A stretch of 64,000 nt of DNA from Pseudomonas sp. H9. GTDB lineage: Bacteria > Pseudomonadota > Gammaproteobacteria > Pseudomonadales > Pseudomonadaceae. The translations under genes and the position numbers were made by a program. Positions 9,299-17,940 of this stretch are shown here, piece after piece. Below the pieces are notes generated by a model. That model was not told where the DNA came from. It made no database searches and worked only from the letters and a program-made list of their open reading frames with translations. The stretch spans positions 62,001 through 126,000 of the forward strand of contig NZ_SMOK01000017.1 in assembly GCF_004353925.1 (NCBI RefSeq), read 5' to 3'. Every line of letters starts with the position of its first letter. The first letter of the stretch is position 1.

Positions 9299-10621
9299 TC
9301 AGGCACCACGCCCTGTGTAGTTGAGCACAAACTGCACATGCGCCTTCACGCCGGTCGCCAAGGTGGCATCATCGGCCACGAAGTACGGGCTGTGGTTGTT
9401 GGCCACCTTGCTCATGTCTTCACCCTCAGGCGTAGCCCCCAGGAACACAAACAACCCCGGCACTTTCTGCGCATAAAAGGCGAAGTCTTCGCTAGGCGAA
9501 AGCGAAGCCGGCAAACGCTCCACCTTACCCGGCGCAGCCTTTTCCAGCGCCGGCAGCATAGCCTGGGTCAGCGCTGGGTTGTTCACCGTCACCGGCGCAT
9601 ACGGCACCAGTTGCAGCTCTGCTTTGGTCGCATAACTGCTGGCGATGCTCTCCACCATCGACGGCATTTTCTCCAGAATCCCCGCACGGATGTCCGGGTG
9701 GTTCGAACGAATGGTCCCAGTCATCACCACCGACTGCGGAATGATGTTGCTGGCCGTCCCCCCATTGATCGAACCCACGCTGATTACGCCCATGCCCTTG
9801 GTCAGGTCGGTACGCCGGCTCACTAGCGTTTGCAAACCGTTGACGATCTGCGCACTGGCCACAATCGGGTCAGTGCCGGTCCACGGCGCCGAGCCGTGGG
9901 TCTGGTTGCCGCTGACGGTGATGCGGAACTCGTCATCACTGTTGAGCACCGGGCCGTCTTTGTAATACAGGTGCCCGGTCGGGTAACCGGCCATCACATG
10001 CACACCAAACACCGCTTCCACCTTGGGTGAATCCAGTGCGCCGTCGCGAATCATCGCGCGGGCGCCAGCCACGCTGTGGGTGTCGAAGTCGTCGGCGTCT
10101 GCCGCGCCCTCTTCTGCCGGCTGGAACAAAAACACCACGGTTCCGGCAATCTGCTCACGGTGCTCGGCCAGCACCTTGGCAGCCCCCAGCAACATCGCGG
10201 TATGGGTATCGTGCCCACAGGCATGCATCACCGGCACGCTTTTGCCCAAGCGCACACCTTGTGCCTTGCTGGCGAACGGCAGGCCGGTCTTTTCTTCGAC
10301 CGGCAAGGCGTCCATGTCGGCACGCAAGGCAATCACCGGGCCAGGCTTGCCGCCTTTGAGTACCCCCACCACACCGGTTTTGCCCACGCCGGTGCGCACC
10401 TCGATGCCCGCCGCACGCAACTGCTTGGCCACCAGCGCCGAGGTGCGCACTTCCATGTTGCCCAGCTCCGGGTGCTGGTGAATGTCGTGACGCCATTCAA
10501 TCACCTGTGGGTTCACCGCCGTCACGGCGGACTCGACCCAGTCGACGTCTGCGGCATGGCTCGCCGAAGCGACCAGCAAACTCAAGAGGCTGAAGGATAA
10601 ACAGGCAGGTGCCTTACGCAT
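9299..10621 (-). CDS. Exported M20 amidohydrolase (hippurate hydrolase-like)
   Basis: A 440-residue M20D metallohydrolase with a signal peptide (residues 1-23, cleavage after SHA). Metal and catalytic motifs are MHACGHDTHTAML, the glutamate pair in FQPAEEGA, GVHVMAGYPTG, and SEDFAFYAQKVPG near the C-terminus. It should hydrolyse an N-acyl amino acid or related amide in the periplasm. The ATG at 10621 has GGAG 9 bp upstream; the longer open frame upstream is a shadow of oprD. The gene lies downstream of the porin and MHS transporter in the same orientation, so substrate entry, cleavage and uptake may be coupled. Its 3' end has been copied into the tandem repeat at 9087-9298. Confidence 0.85.
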   Translation of the reverse strand: MRKAPACLSFSLLSLLVASASHAADVDWVESAVTAVNPQVIEWRHDIHQHPELGNMEVRTSALVAKQLRAAGIEVRTGVGKTGVVGVLKGGKPGPVIALRADMDALPVEEKTGLPFASKAQGVRLGKSVPVMHACGHDTHTAMLLGAAKVLAEHREQIAGTVVFLFQPAEEGAADADDFDTHSVAGARAMIRDGALDSPKVEAVFGVHVMAGYPTGHLYYKDGPVLNSDDEFRITVSGNQTHGSAPWTGTDPIVASAQIVNGLQTLVSRRTDLTKGMGVISVGSINGGTASNIIPQSVVMTGTIRSNHPDIRAGILEKMPSMVESIASSYATKAELQLVPYAPVTVNNPALTQAMLPALEKAAPGKVERLPASLSPSEDFAFYAQKVPGLFVFLGATPEGEDMSKVANNHSPYFVADDATLATGVKAHVQFVLNYTGRGA

Positions 10622-10674
10622 GGTTGAAACTCCATTGAGGTATTGTTTTTGTTGGGTGGTAACCGCTGTTGCAC

Positions 10675-12009
10675 TCAGAAAATTTGCAGTGGCCATTCGA
10701 CGATGATCATGTGCATGCTGATATCGCCATCCGGCTGCCCACGCATGGCGTTGTGGTGCCCCTCGCGCAGGCGCACTTTCAAGCCTTTGGCGGTGCCGCT
10801 CTGCACGACGTAGCGGGCTTCCAGGTCCAGCTCCTGATGCTCTGCATCGTCCGCCGCCGACCAGGCCTGATAGTTGGGGTTGGGTGAACTGCTGATGTCG
10901 TAGCCGTACACATAGCGGCCCATAAAGCTCAACCCCGGCACGCCATAGGGCGTCATGTCCAGGTCGTAACGCAGCTGCCACGACTTTTCATTCGGGCCGT
11001 TGAAGTCCGAAGCCATGACTGGGTTGCTCAGGTAGATGGAGTTACCGAACGCGCCGGAGCCGTTGTTACCAAAACCGATGTAGTCGAACGGCGTGTCGCC
11101 GATGATCCGCTGAAAGCCGAGGCTGACCTTATGGTTGAGCCACGCATAGGCAACCTGAGCGGAATACGCCGTAGTATCAATGTCACCGGCCAGGGCCTGG
11201 CCGTTGTCGTTGGTGCGGTAGGCATTCACATCAAGGTCAATGTGCGATGCCGGGTCGAGGGTCCAGCGGTAGGTACTGCCCAGGTAGTACTGGCGCCACA
11301 GGTCTTCGAAATCGGCGCCATAAGCGCTCATCGACCAATGATCATTCAACACATAGCGCCCGCCCGCAAAGTCGACCGCACGGGTTTCGACGTTGGCGTA
11401 GTTGGCCCACAGCCCGCCTTTACTGCTGGTGGACGACGGCTCGGTGCCGGCAGTGAAGTGTCCGCCTTCGAGCATCAGCCCGGCGATGTCTTCACTGCTC
11501 AACAAAAAGCCGGTGGCGGTGCTGGGGAACACACGGGTGTCGGAGGTGGCAAACACCGGGTTGGTCACTTGCATCTGGCCATAGCGCAACTGCGTTTGCG
11601 CATAGCGCGCCTTGACCAGCGCACCGGCCCTGCCGAAGCTGCGCTGCGCTTCGCCGTGTTTGTTCATCTGCACCGTGCCGTAACCGGCATGGCCGTCACC
11701 GCCATCGAGCTTGAAACCACTGTAGGCGAAGGCATCGATCCCAAGGCCCACCGTGCCTTGGGTAAACCCGGACGCGAAGTTAGCCTTCAAACCCAGCGAC
11801 GCATCGCGCGGGTCGCGCCGGTTGTTGGGGCGGCGGTCATGGCCATCGCCTTTGATCTGGTTGTTGAGAATCACCGAGCGCGTGCTCAGAATCAGCTCAC
11901 TGTCTTCGATAAAGCCGTGTTCCGCCGCCGTTGCCAGCAACGGAAAAACAGTCACGCACGCAATAGCCAACGGCCGCGAAGTCGAGAGAAAGGTCATGCA
12001 GATATCCAT
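10675..12009 (-). CDS. OprD-family outer membrane porin
   Basis: A 444-residue OprD-type specific porin with a signal peptide (MTFLSTSRPLAIACVTVFPLLATA) and the typical mature N-terminus GFIEDSELIL. Alternating hydrophobic strands follow, and it ends in the aromatic-terminated strand VEWPLQIF. Pseudomonas OprD paralogues admit small carboxylates or amino acids. Standing between an MHS symporter and a secreted M20 hydrolase in the same orientation, it probably admits the N-acyl amino acid or the released acid. The start is ambiguous: ATG at 12009 or the ATG four codons on at 11997; neither has a strong Shine-Dalgarno. Confidence 0.88.
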   Translation of the reverse strand: MDICMTFLSTSRPLAIACVTVFPLLATAAEHGFIEDSELILSTRSVILNNQIKGDGHDRRPNNRRDPRDASLGLKANFASGFTQGTVGLGIDAFAYSGFKLDGGDGHAGYGTVQMNKHGEAQRSFGRAGALVKARYAQTQLRYGQMQVTNPVFATSDTRVFPSTATGFLLSSEDIAGLMLEGGHFTAGTEPSSTSSKGGLWANYANVETRAVDFAGGRYVLNDHWSMSAYGADFEDLWRQYYLGSTYRWTLDPASHIDLDVNAYRTNDNGQALAGDIDTTAYSAQVAYAWLNHKVSLGFQRIIGDTPFDYIGFGNNGSGAFGNSIYLSNPVMASDFNGPNEKSWQLRYDLDMTPYGVPGLSFMGRYVYGYDISSSPNPNYQAWSAADDAEHQELDLEARYVVQSGTAKGLKVRLREGHHNAMRGQPDGDISMHMIIVEWPLQIF

Positions 12010-12047
12010 CAGAAGAGGCGCTTTCAGCGCTTGTTGTTATTGTTAAT

Positions 12048-12064
12048 CCGCCCTTTGCGGGCGG
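12048..12064. terminator. Hairpin between the MFS gene and oprD
   Basis: A 6-bp GC stem CCGCCC (12048-12053) and GGGCGG (12059-12064) with loop TTTGC lies immediately after the transporter stop and 39 bp before the oprD start. No T-tract follows on the minus strand, so it could be an attenuating or RNA-stabilising hairpin rather than a full terminator. Confidence 0.4.
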
Positions 12065-12065
12065 C

Positions 12066-13367
12066 TTAGTGCAGCGGTTTGCCGGCGGTCTCCTTGACAA
12101 GTGACACGCCGACCAGGGTGGCGGCTACGCACACCATCACGTAGAACGCCGGAGCATGGCTGTTGCCAGTGAGGCTGATCAGCCCGGTGGCAAAGAACTG
12201 CGCAAAACCGCCGAAAACCGACACGCCCAGGCAGTACACAATCGACAACCCAGAGGCGCGAATCACCCGTGGAAACAGCTCAGTGATCATCACCACCGAT
12301 GGCCCGGTAATCAGCACCAGAAAGAAGGTGCAAACCATCGACACCGCCAACAACGTCGGCAAGCTCGGGAACTGGGTCATCAGCACGAACGCGGGATAGA
12401 TCAACAGCAGCATCGGCACACTGCCCAGCACAACGGTACGGCGCCGACCGATACGGTCACTGAGCTTTCCGGCCCACAGCGACAACACGATCTGCACAAA
12501 GGCACCCAGGCAGGACGCACCGATGCCCATCGACAACGGCAACTTGAGCACGGCGACGGTGTAGTTGGTCATGTAATCAAGCACGATGTAGCTGCTCGCC
12601 GTACCGCCAATGGCCATCAACACACCCGCCAACAACACGCGACGGTGGCGGGTGAAGATCAGCTGCAGCGCAGGCGTGCGCACCTCGCCCGGCACGGTCT
12701 GCTCAGCGGTTTCCTGCAGGTGACGGCGGATGTACACACCCAACGGCAGAATCATCAAGCCAAGCAGAAAAGGCATGCGCCAGCCCCAGCTTTCCAGTGC
12801 CTCGGCGCTCAAACTCAGCGACAACGCCAGGCTCACCAACGCGCCCAACAAAAAGCTCAGACCCTGGCTGAAGAACTGCCAACTGCCATAAAAACCGCGG
12901 TTGTGGTCGCCGGCGTACTCCATCAGCATCGCCGTCGAGGCCCCGACTTCACCGCCAATGGCAAAGCCCTGCACCAAACGTGCGGCCACAATCAGCAGCG
13001 GCGCCGCCAGGCCGATTTGCGCATAGGTGGGTGTGCATGCCAGCAGCGTCGAACCGAGGGCCATCAGGCTCAAGGTCAACAGCATCGCCGGGCGCCGCCC
13101 GACACGGTCGGCATAAGCGCCAATGATCACCCCACCCAGGGGGCGCATCACAAAGCCCAACCCAAACGTCGCCAACGCCAGCAACAACTGACTGAATGAG
13201 CTCTGTGCCGGGAAATACTGACGGCCGATCAGCGTGGCGAAAAAGCTGAACACCGAGAACTCGAAAAACTCCAGCGCCGAGCCGACGGTGATCGCGGCAA
13301 TCGCGCGGGCACTGATTGGCGGGCGAACGACGGCGACAGGCGCCGCTTGCAAAACGGTAGCAGACAT
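12066..13367 (-). CDS. MHS-family MFS transporter
   Basis: A 433-residue, 12-helix major facilitator. It has the N-half loop motif GAYADRVGRRPAMLL and the second-half repeat GKLSDRIGRRRTVVL. The RLVQGFAIGGEVGASTAML segment after TM4 is characteristic of the metabolite:H+ symporter branch (proline/betaine, citrate, shikimate and aromatic acid carriers). It probably imports a carboxylate or acylated amino acid across the inner membrane. It is transcribed with the oprD gene (56-bp gap) and follows the cytoplasmic M20 hydrolase (55-bp gap), consistent with one catabolic unit. Confidence 0.85.
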   Translation of the reverse strand: MSATVLQAAPVAVVRPPISARAIAAITVGSALEFFEFSVFSFFATLIGRQYFPAQSSFSQLLLALATFGLGFVMRPLGGVIIGAYADRVGRRPAMLLTLSLMALGSTLLACTPTYAQIGLAAPLLIVAARLVQGFAIGGEVGASTAMLMEYAGDHNRGFYGSWQFFSQGLSFLLGALVSLALSLSLSAEALESWGWRMPFLLGLMILPLGVYIRRHLQETAEQTVPGEVRTPALQLIFTRHRRVLLAGVLMAIGGTASSYIVLDYMTNYTVAVLKLPLSMGIGASCLGAFVQIVLSLWAGKLSDRIGRRRTVVLGSVPMLLLIYPAFVLMTQFPSLPTLLAVSMVCTFFLVLITGPSVVMITELFPRVIRASGLSIVYCLGVSVFGGFAQFFATGLISLTGNSHAPAFYVMVCVAATLVGVSLVKETAGKPLH

Positions 13368-13422
13368 AACAACTCCTCTGGCCCGAAGCGCTCACGGCTG
13401 CTGGGCGGGCAGGCAGTGAAAT

Positions 13423-14601
13423 TCAGACCAGAAAAGCTTCGACCAAACGCACCCAGTAGCTGGCGCCCAGGCCCAGGCAGTCGTCATTGAAGTCGTAACC
13501 GGGGTTATGCACCATGCAGCCCCCCTCGCCGTCGCCATTACCGATCAGCAAGTAGCTACCGGGGCAATGCTGGAGCATCACGGCAAAATCTTCGCTGCCA
13601 GTCAGCGGCGCCGTTTCGCTGATCACCCCGTCGCTGCCTAACCAGCCCAGCGCCACCTGACGCGCGAACGCGGTGGGCTGCTCATGATTGACCAGCGGCG
13701 GAAAACGCTGCGCCTCATCCACCACCACCCGCGCACTGGCGCCAAAGCTGGCAGCCTGCGCTTCAGCGATGGCAGTAATTCGCTCGATCAACTGGTCGCG
13801 CACCTCCAGCGTCAGCGCTCGCACGCTCAACTGCAGCGCGCAATGTTCGGGAATCACATTCGCGGCAGTACCAGCATGAAACGCCCCCACCGTCACCACC
13901 GCGCAATCGAGCGGATTGACACTGCGTGCCACCACACTCTGCAGCGCCATAACGATGGCCGAGCCGACCAGCACCGCATCAATCGCCTTGTGCGGCATCG
14001 CCCCATGCCCACCAACGCCCTGGACATGAATGCTGACCGTGTCCGTCGACGCCATGAACGGCCCACTACGAAACGCCAACTTGCCCACCGGCAGCCCCGG
14101 CATGTTGTGCATGGCAAACACCGCATCGCACGGAAAGCGCTCAAACAGCCCGTCTTCAATCATGCGCCGGGCGCCGCCATCACCCTCCTCGGCCGGCTGA
14201 AAAATCATCGTCAGCGTGCCATCGAACTCACCGCTTTGCGCCAAATGCCTGGCTGCCGCCAACAGCATCGCACTGTGCCCGTCATGCCCACAGGCATGCA
14301 TCTTGCCGTCATGCTGACTGGCGTAAGGTAAGCCGGTCTGCTCAGTAATAGGCAACGCATCCATATCCGCGCGCAGGCCGATGGCCTTGCTACCCGTGCC
14401 GCGTTTCAGCCTGCCGACCACACCAGTCTCACCCAGGCCACGGTGTACCTCATAACCCCATTCCTGAAGTTTTGCGGCAATCAAGTCACTGGTGGCGAAC
14501 TCTTCAAAGCTCAACTCCGGGTGAGCATGCAGGTGCCGGCGCAGGGCGATCATTTCAGCTTCAATGGCCTGAATACCGGGGAGCACGGACGGATGACTCA
14601 T
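13423..14601 (-). CDS. Cytoplasmic M20 amidohydrolase (hippurate hydrolase-like)
   Basis: A 392-residue M20D hydrolase without a signal peptide. Motifs: HLHAHPELSFEE at the N-terminus, KMHACGHDGHSAML, FQPAEEGDGGARRM, and TGSEDFAVMLQHCPGSYLLIGNG with the C-terminal metal ligand region. It is the first gene of the leftward unit and is divergent from the LysR gene. Substrate candidates are hippurate and other N-acyl amino acids. I chose the ATG at 14601 (AGGAAA about 10 bp upstream) over the extension to 14652. The presence of a cytoplasmic and a secreted paralogue in one unit suggests cleavage on both sides of the membrane. Confidence 0.87.
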   Translation of the reverse strand: MSHPSVLPGIQAIEAEMIALRRHLHAHPELSFEEFATSDLIAAKLQEWGYEVHRGLGETGVVGRLKRGTGSKAIGLRADMDALPITEQTGLPYASQHDGKMHACGHDGHSAMLLAAARHLAQSGEFDGTLTMIFQPAEEGDGGARRMIEDGLFERFPCDAVFAMHNMPGLPVGKLAFRSGPFMASTDTVSIHVQGVGGHGAMPHKAIDAVLVGSAIVMALQSVVARSVNPLDCAVVTVGAFHAGTAANVIPEHCALQLSVRALTLEVRDQLIERITAIAEAQAASFGASARVVVDEAQRFPPLVNHEQPTAFARQVALGWLGSDGVISETAPLTGSEDFAVMLQHCPGSYLLIGNGDGEGGCMVHNPGYDFNDDCLGLGASYWVRLVEAFLV

Positions 14602-14733
14602 GGCGTTTCCTATTGTTGTTTTTCCCAGGGCTGGGCATGCTGCGCAGATCATGGGGCAGGCTCCGCAGCCCCGGAAGTCCGCAATTCGGTTGGGCTGACA
14701 ACCAAAGGTTTACGCTCACAGGCAAGGGAAACC

Positions 14734-15687
14734 ATGAAGCTGCATCAACTCCAGGCACTGGTGGCCATTGCCGATTGCGGCAGCATCCGCGCCGCTGCGC
14801 GCGCAGTGAACGTCTCACAAACCGCCATCTCCAAAGCCCTGCGCGAACTGGAAACCGACCTGCAACTGCCGCTGCTGGTGCGCAACGCCAATGGCGTTGG
14901 CCTGACCCTCTACGGCCGCTCGCTGCTCACCCATGCCCGGCAAATGCTCGGGCAACTGGAACAAGCGCAGCGCGAACTCACCCACCTCAAAGGCCAGACC
15001 GAAGGCCACCTGCGCTTTGCCATTTCGCCGTGGATGGGCATGGCATTACTGCCGGAAGTGGTGCAACTGTTCCGCCAACGCATGCCAAAAGTGCGCCTGG
15101 AAATCTTCGAAGGCCTGATGGCCGTTACCCTCCCGCGCCTGCGCGAAGGCACCATGGAATTCGCCATTGGCCTGGTCTCCGCCCTGCTGCCGAGGCCGGA
15201 GTTTGCCTGTGACCCGCTGCTCACCTACAAGATGGCGGTGATAGCCAGAAACGGGCATCCGAAACAGGGGGTTCGCAGCATTCATGAGCTGCTGGATCAG
15301 GATTGGGTGGTGAACTACCCAGACACCGGGCATGACGACTTCATGACGGAGTTGTTCTGGCAGCACAATGCGCAGATTCCCGTCGAGCAGGTGCAGCGGG
15401 CGCAGTCGTTGCAGTTGATGCTGTCGTTGATTGAACAGACGGATATGTTGAGCTACTGCCCCGAGCCGATGCTGACCGTGCCGATTTATCGGGAACGGGT
15501 GAGCAAGCTGGAACTGGAAGAGACGTTTGCTACGGATACGATCGGGATTGTGACGCCGCGAAATACCCAGTTGGGGGCGGCGGCGCAGTGTTTTGTGGAG
15601 TGTTTGTTACAGGTGGTCAGGCGGCGGGCGCGGTCGAATAAGCGGGAAGATCGGGAGTTGTTTGATGCGGTTGGGTTGTTGATATGA
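14734..15687 (+). CDS. LysR-family regulator
   Basis: A 317-residue LysR protein with an N-terminal helix-turn-helix (residues 1-60, SIRAAARAVNVSQTAISKAL) and a substrate-binding domain from about 90 onward. The opening resembles AbgR, the regulator of p-aminobenzoyl-glutamate amidohydrolases, which fits the M20 hydrolase divergent from it. I chose the ATG at 14734 (GGCAAGGGAA upstream); the longer frame overlaps the divergent gene. It most likely activates the unit 14601-9299 in response to its substrate. Confidence 0.87.
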   Translation: MKLHQLQALVAIADCGSIRAAARAVNVSQTAISKALRELETDLQLPLLVRNANGVGLTLYGRSLLTHARQMLGQLEQAQRELTHLKGQTEGHLRFAISPWMGMALLPEVVQLFRQRMPKVRLEIFEGLMAVTLPRLREGTMEFAIGLVSALLPRPEFACDPLLTYKMAVIARNGHPKQGVRSIHELLDQDWVVNYPDTGHDDFMTELFWQHNAQIPVEQVQRAQSLQLMLSLIEQTDMLSYCPEPMLTVPIYRERVSKLELEETFATDTIGIVTPRNTQLGAAAQCFVECLLQVVRRRARSNKREDRELFDAVGLLI

Positions 15688-15706
15688 GGGGAGAGGCATT
15701 CGGTTT

Positions 15707-15727
15707 GGAGGTTTGATTTTAACCTCC
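15707..15727. terminator. Hairpin between convergent genes
   Basis: GGAGGTT (15707-15713) and AACCTCC (15721-15727) form a perfect 7-bp stem around an AT-rich loop, 20 bp after the LysR stop and 46 bp before the end of the convergent gene at 15773. Position suggests a bidirectional terminator, although no clear T-run follows. Confidence 0.45.
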
Positions 15728-15772
15728 TCCCCGCACAGATCGGTGCCGTTGCAGTACCGTACTATGTTTTCT

Positions 15773-16975
15773 CTAATTGCCCAAAATCCTGTCAAAGAGA
15801 AAGCTCAAGCCTTCGCCCGCCTTGAAATTCCAGATGACCCGCTCACCAGCTTCTCCCCTGAAACTGGCGCTGTTCTCACCTTTGTATTCATTAAGTGAAA
15901 GCTGACAAAAAGCAGTCAGCCTGCAGAATATATCTCTATATTTCCCTGAAGACCTACGCGCAATGTTACCGGCAGACAAATATGAAGAATAATTCAGGCT
16001 TGTTTGCGCGCGGGCAATGATTAACGCCTTGCTGTCAGGCGGATCATTCAACAGCTCAGAGGCCTGCATAAAATCCAGGTATTTTTCAAGCGCTCTTCTG
16101 GGGCACCAGAAAGACCAGAGGCCGCATACCATAATAGGTAAATTACAATCCCTGTTGCCCTCATAAGTCAAAGGCCGATCCCAATCAGGTGAGACATCGC
16201 TGTTCTCCAGCGCTTGCAGGTCTGCATCCGCGCGATACTTAAAGTATTCAGGAAAGCAATCGATGGCGTCTTTCAACGCCTCGGAAAAAAAACTGGCATG
16301 AACATTGTTGGTCAACGCATCGTTTGCCCTCTGAACCACTTGGGCCTTATCAATATTCCCACCAGAGAAGATCCCGCCGAAGGGCCCATCTAATTCCCAG
16401 CTTGCTGAGTTGGTTTTCTTCAAGTCTTTTTCTTTGTAGTGCTCAATAGGTACGACAAATCGCCTGAATAGGTTTGCGTAGCTGACGGGAAAATATCGCG
16501 CGGCAAATAACCAACCCACGACATTGTCTTTATCAAGTAGGCGCGACTCGATGTCCGAATTTTTCAGGATTTCGTAGTCAAAGGGCATGCTTTTATTGTT
16601 CTTGAGTCCTTCGAGTTTAGTGATTAGAGGACCGCTGGGCACGGTGGAGTAGAAACCGATAAATTTCGTGCAGCCATTGGAGTAGACGGCTGACAACGGA
16701 TCGTATTCCTGATCGGCGCCCACGGCATTATCGCCATCAGCATAATGCTTGCAGCTGACTAATACATTCTCACCATTCAATTGGACCTTGAGATCCAAAT
16801 CATTATCTGGCCCCCTTGCGGTACCTGCCAGTACAACGCCACCTAGTATCTTTTCAAAATATTCTTCCGCAAATTTTTCAAATGCATCCAGTTCATCCTT
16901 TACCAATGCCTTTTTTCTAGCCTTTCGCAGCTTAGGGCTGGCAGAAGGAATCTCACGAAAATCTAAAATACCCAC
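15773..16975 (-). CDS. Mrr-like PD-(D/E)XK protein of unknown role
   Basis: A 400-residue protein I cannot name. The N-terminal 100 residues look like a restriction-endonuclease fold of the Mrr type: a helix with acidic residues (about 28-42), then NDLDLKVQL (D59/D61) and VLVSCKHYA (K76), resembling the D...QxK core of Mrr. The remaining 300 residues match nothing I recognise. It starts with GTG at 16975, preceded by GGAGG. Base composition is clearly more AT-rich than its neighbours (many AAA, AAT, TTT codons), a sign of transfer. It is not next to a methylase or other restriction gene, so a lone DNA-targeting defence protein is a hypothesis only. Confidence 0.6.
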   Translation of the reverse strand: MGILDFREIPSASPKLRKARKKALVKDELDAFEKFAEEYFEKILGGVVLAGTARGPDNDLDLKVQLNGENVLVSCKHYADGDNAVGADQEYDPLSAVYSNGCTKFIGFYSTVPSGPLITKLEGLKNNKSMPFDYEILKNSDIESRLLDKDNVVGWLFAARYFPVSYANLFRRFVVPIEHYKEKDLKKTNSASWELDGPFGGIFSGGNIDKAQVVQRANDALTNNVHASFFSEALKDAIDCFPEYFKYRADADLQALENSDVSPDWDRPLTYEGNRDCNLPIMVCGLWSFWCPRRALEKYLDFMQASELLNDPPDSKALIIARAQTSLNYSSYLSAGNIARRSSGKYRDIFCRLTAFCQLSLNEYKGENSASFRGEAGERVIWNFKAGEGLSFLFDRILGN

Positions 16976-17287
16976 ACGACCTCCAGGTCCTTAATGTTCC
17001 ATGATTCGTTCAAGTGTTTCATGGAGCTTATCAATAGAAAAGACAGTGGAGTTCATACTTGAAGAAGACGAATGACGGGAATTCCTCACTACTTGGCAGC
17101 TTGGCGTGCGATTGGGACCTTCGTTTTCATCATTCAGACATTGGCCATCGCGGGGGAGGCCCGCTCCCACTGGCTCGGCTTTCACAGTGACGGACTGTTG
17201 TTCCGTCTGTAGCGAGTCGAAACTCACTACCCCTTGAATCCCTCCCCCAACCCCGCTACCCTCCCACCGTCGCTGTCAATCCAGCGA
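16976..17287. other. Intergenic stretch with one REP element
   Basis: No convincing gene. A REP-like element lies at about 17143-17170 (CCATCGCGGGGGAGGCCCGC and on). A minus-strand open frame across 16991-17227 reads through the REP and is not credible as a whole, although its last 21 codons just upstream of the GTG at 16975 could be a short leader ORF. Confidence 0.5.
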
Positions 17288-17499
17288 CCGGGTTTGGTAG
17301 CCCGGACGATAATCAAGGCGCACAAGCGTCCTATCCGAGCAGTTGGCGCTTTTTTTGTGCCCGCTGTTTCGTGTTATGGCAGCTGTGCGTAGGGCGCACT
17401 CGTGCGCGCTGGGTTCCTTGATTCCCGGTCTACCAACCTGCGCACAGCCGCCACCCATTCGTTTGGTAGCGATACGTGGCGGCTCCATCAATCAAGGAG
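17288..17499 (+). promoter_or_regulatory. Self-complementary 5' leader, candidate RNA switch
   Basis: Two direct modules each contain TTGGTAG and AATCAAGG (17294-17300 with 17311-17318; 17463-17469 with 17490-17497). One inverted module lies between them, CCTTGATT (17416-17423) and CTACCAA (17430-17436). The inverted module can pair with either copy. Pairing with the second covers the Shine-Dalgarno AAGGAG (17494-17499). Competing stems exist: CCGGG/CCCGG at 17288-17305; GCTGTGCG (17382-17389) with CGCACAGC (17441-17448); and AGCCGCCAC (17446-17454) with GTGGCGGCT (17476-17484). The last two share bases, so they exclude each other. I cannot assign a named RNA family. Confidence 0.6.
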
Positions 17500-17506
17500 C
17501 TCCACC

Positions 17507-17854
17507 ATGACAAAGATAGTCCCCGATCCACCACCCTCCACCACCCAAACCAGCACCACCTTTGGCACCTGCAACGGCAGCCACGATCCTCTGTTCGCCG
17601 TGCGCACAGGTGTCTCTTCCGAAGATGCGTTGGTCCACGCCTGCGTCTTGCTCAAAAGCGCCTATCACACCACGGCCCACGCCTGTGACATGGTCGATAG
17701 CGAGGCGCGTGGGTTGTTGTGGGCGACTGAGCAATCGCTGGAAATGAGCCTGGCGCTGGTCGAGGCTGTGCTGGATGAAGTGGAAGCCCGCGCGGCGACG
17801 TTGGCGGTATTGCGTCGTGCTGCGCAGGCGGATCGAGCCGCGGCGAAGGAGTAG
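17507..17854 (+). CDS. DUF3077/DUF6124-type small protein
   Basis: A 115-residue protein of the small Pseudomonas family with an N-terminal low-complexity stretch rich in Pro and Thr, then FGTCNGSHDPLFAVRTGVSS, a helical centre (EDALVHACVLLKSAYHTTAHA) and a basic/acidic C-terminal helix. I know no biochemical function for this family. The ATG at 17507 has AAGGAG 7 bp upstream. Its long structured leader (17288-17499) points to regulation at the RNA level. A hairpin-containing dispersed repeat follows the stop directly. Confidence 0.75.
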   Translation: MTKIVPDPPPSTTQTSTTFGTCNGSHDPLFAVRTGVSSEDALVHACVLLKSAYHTTAHACDMVDSEARGLLWATEQSLEMSLALVEAVLDEVEARAATLAVLRRAAQADRAAAKE

Positions 17855-17935
17855 CCGCAGGTGAGATCTGGGCCGCAGGTGCGGCCCGTCTCAGAAGGTA
17901 ATGGCAACTGCGAATCCATGAAATAAGCAACCCTT
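17849..17935. repeat. Dispersed repeat with GGGCCGC...GCGGCCC hairpin, copy 1
   Basis: A hairpin (GGGCCGC, AGGT, GCGGCCC) sits in a longer sequence, GTGAGATCTGGGCCGC... followed by GTCTCAGAAGG and an ...AACTGCGAA.CCATGAA.TAA tail. Related copies occur at 22827-22876 and 33148-33215. This copy begins at the end of the DUF3077 gene and may act as its terminator. Confidence 0.7.
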
Positions 17936-17940
17936 TGTCG

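Noticed and set aside
12156..13199. 347-codon plus-strand frame rich in His and Gln
   Set aside because: Antisense to the MFS transporter; composition is the mirror of hydrophobic codons.
16991..17227. Possible 78-residue minus-strand gene
   Set aside because: Reads through a REP element and lacks a ribosome site; only a short leader ORF near its end is conceivable.
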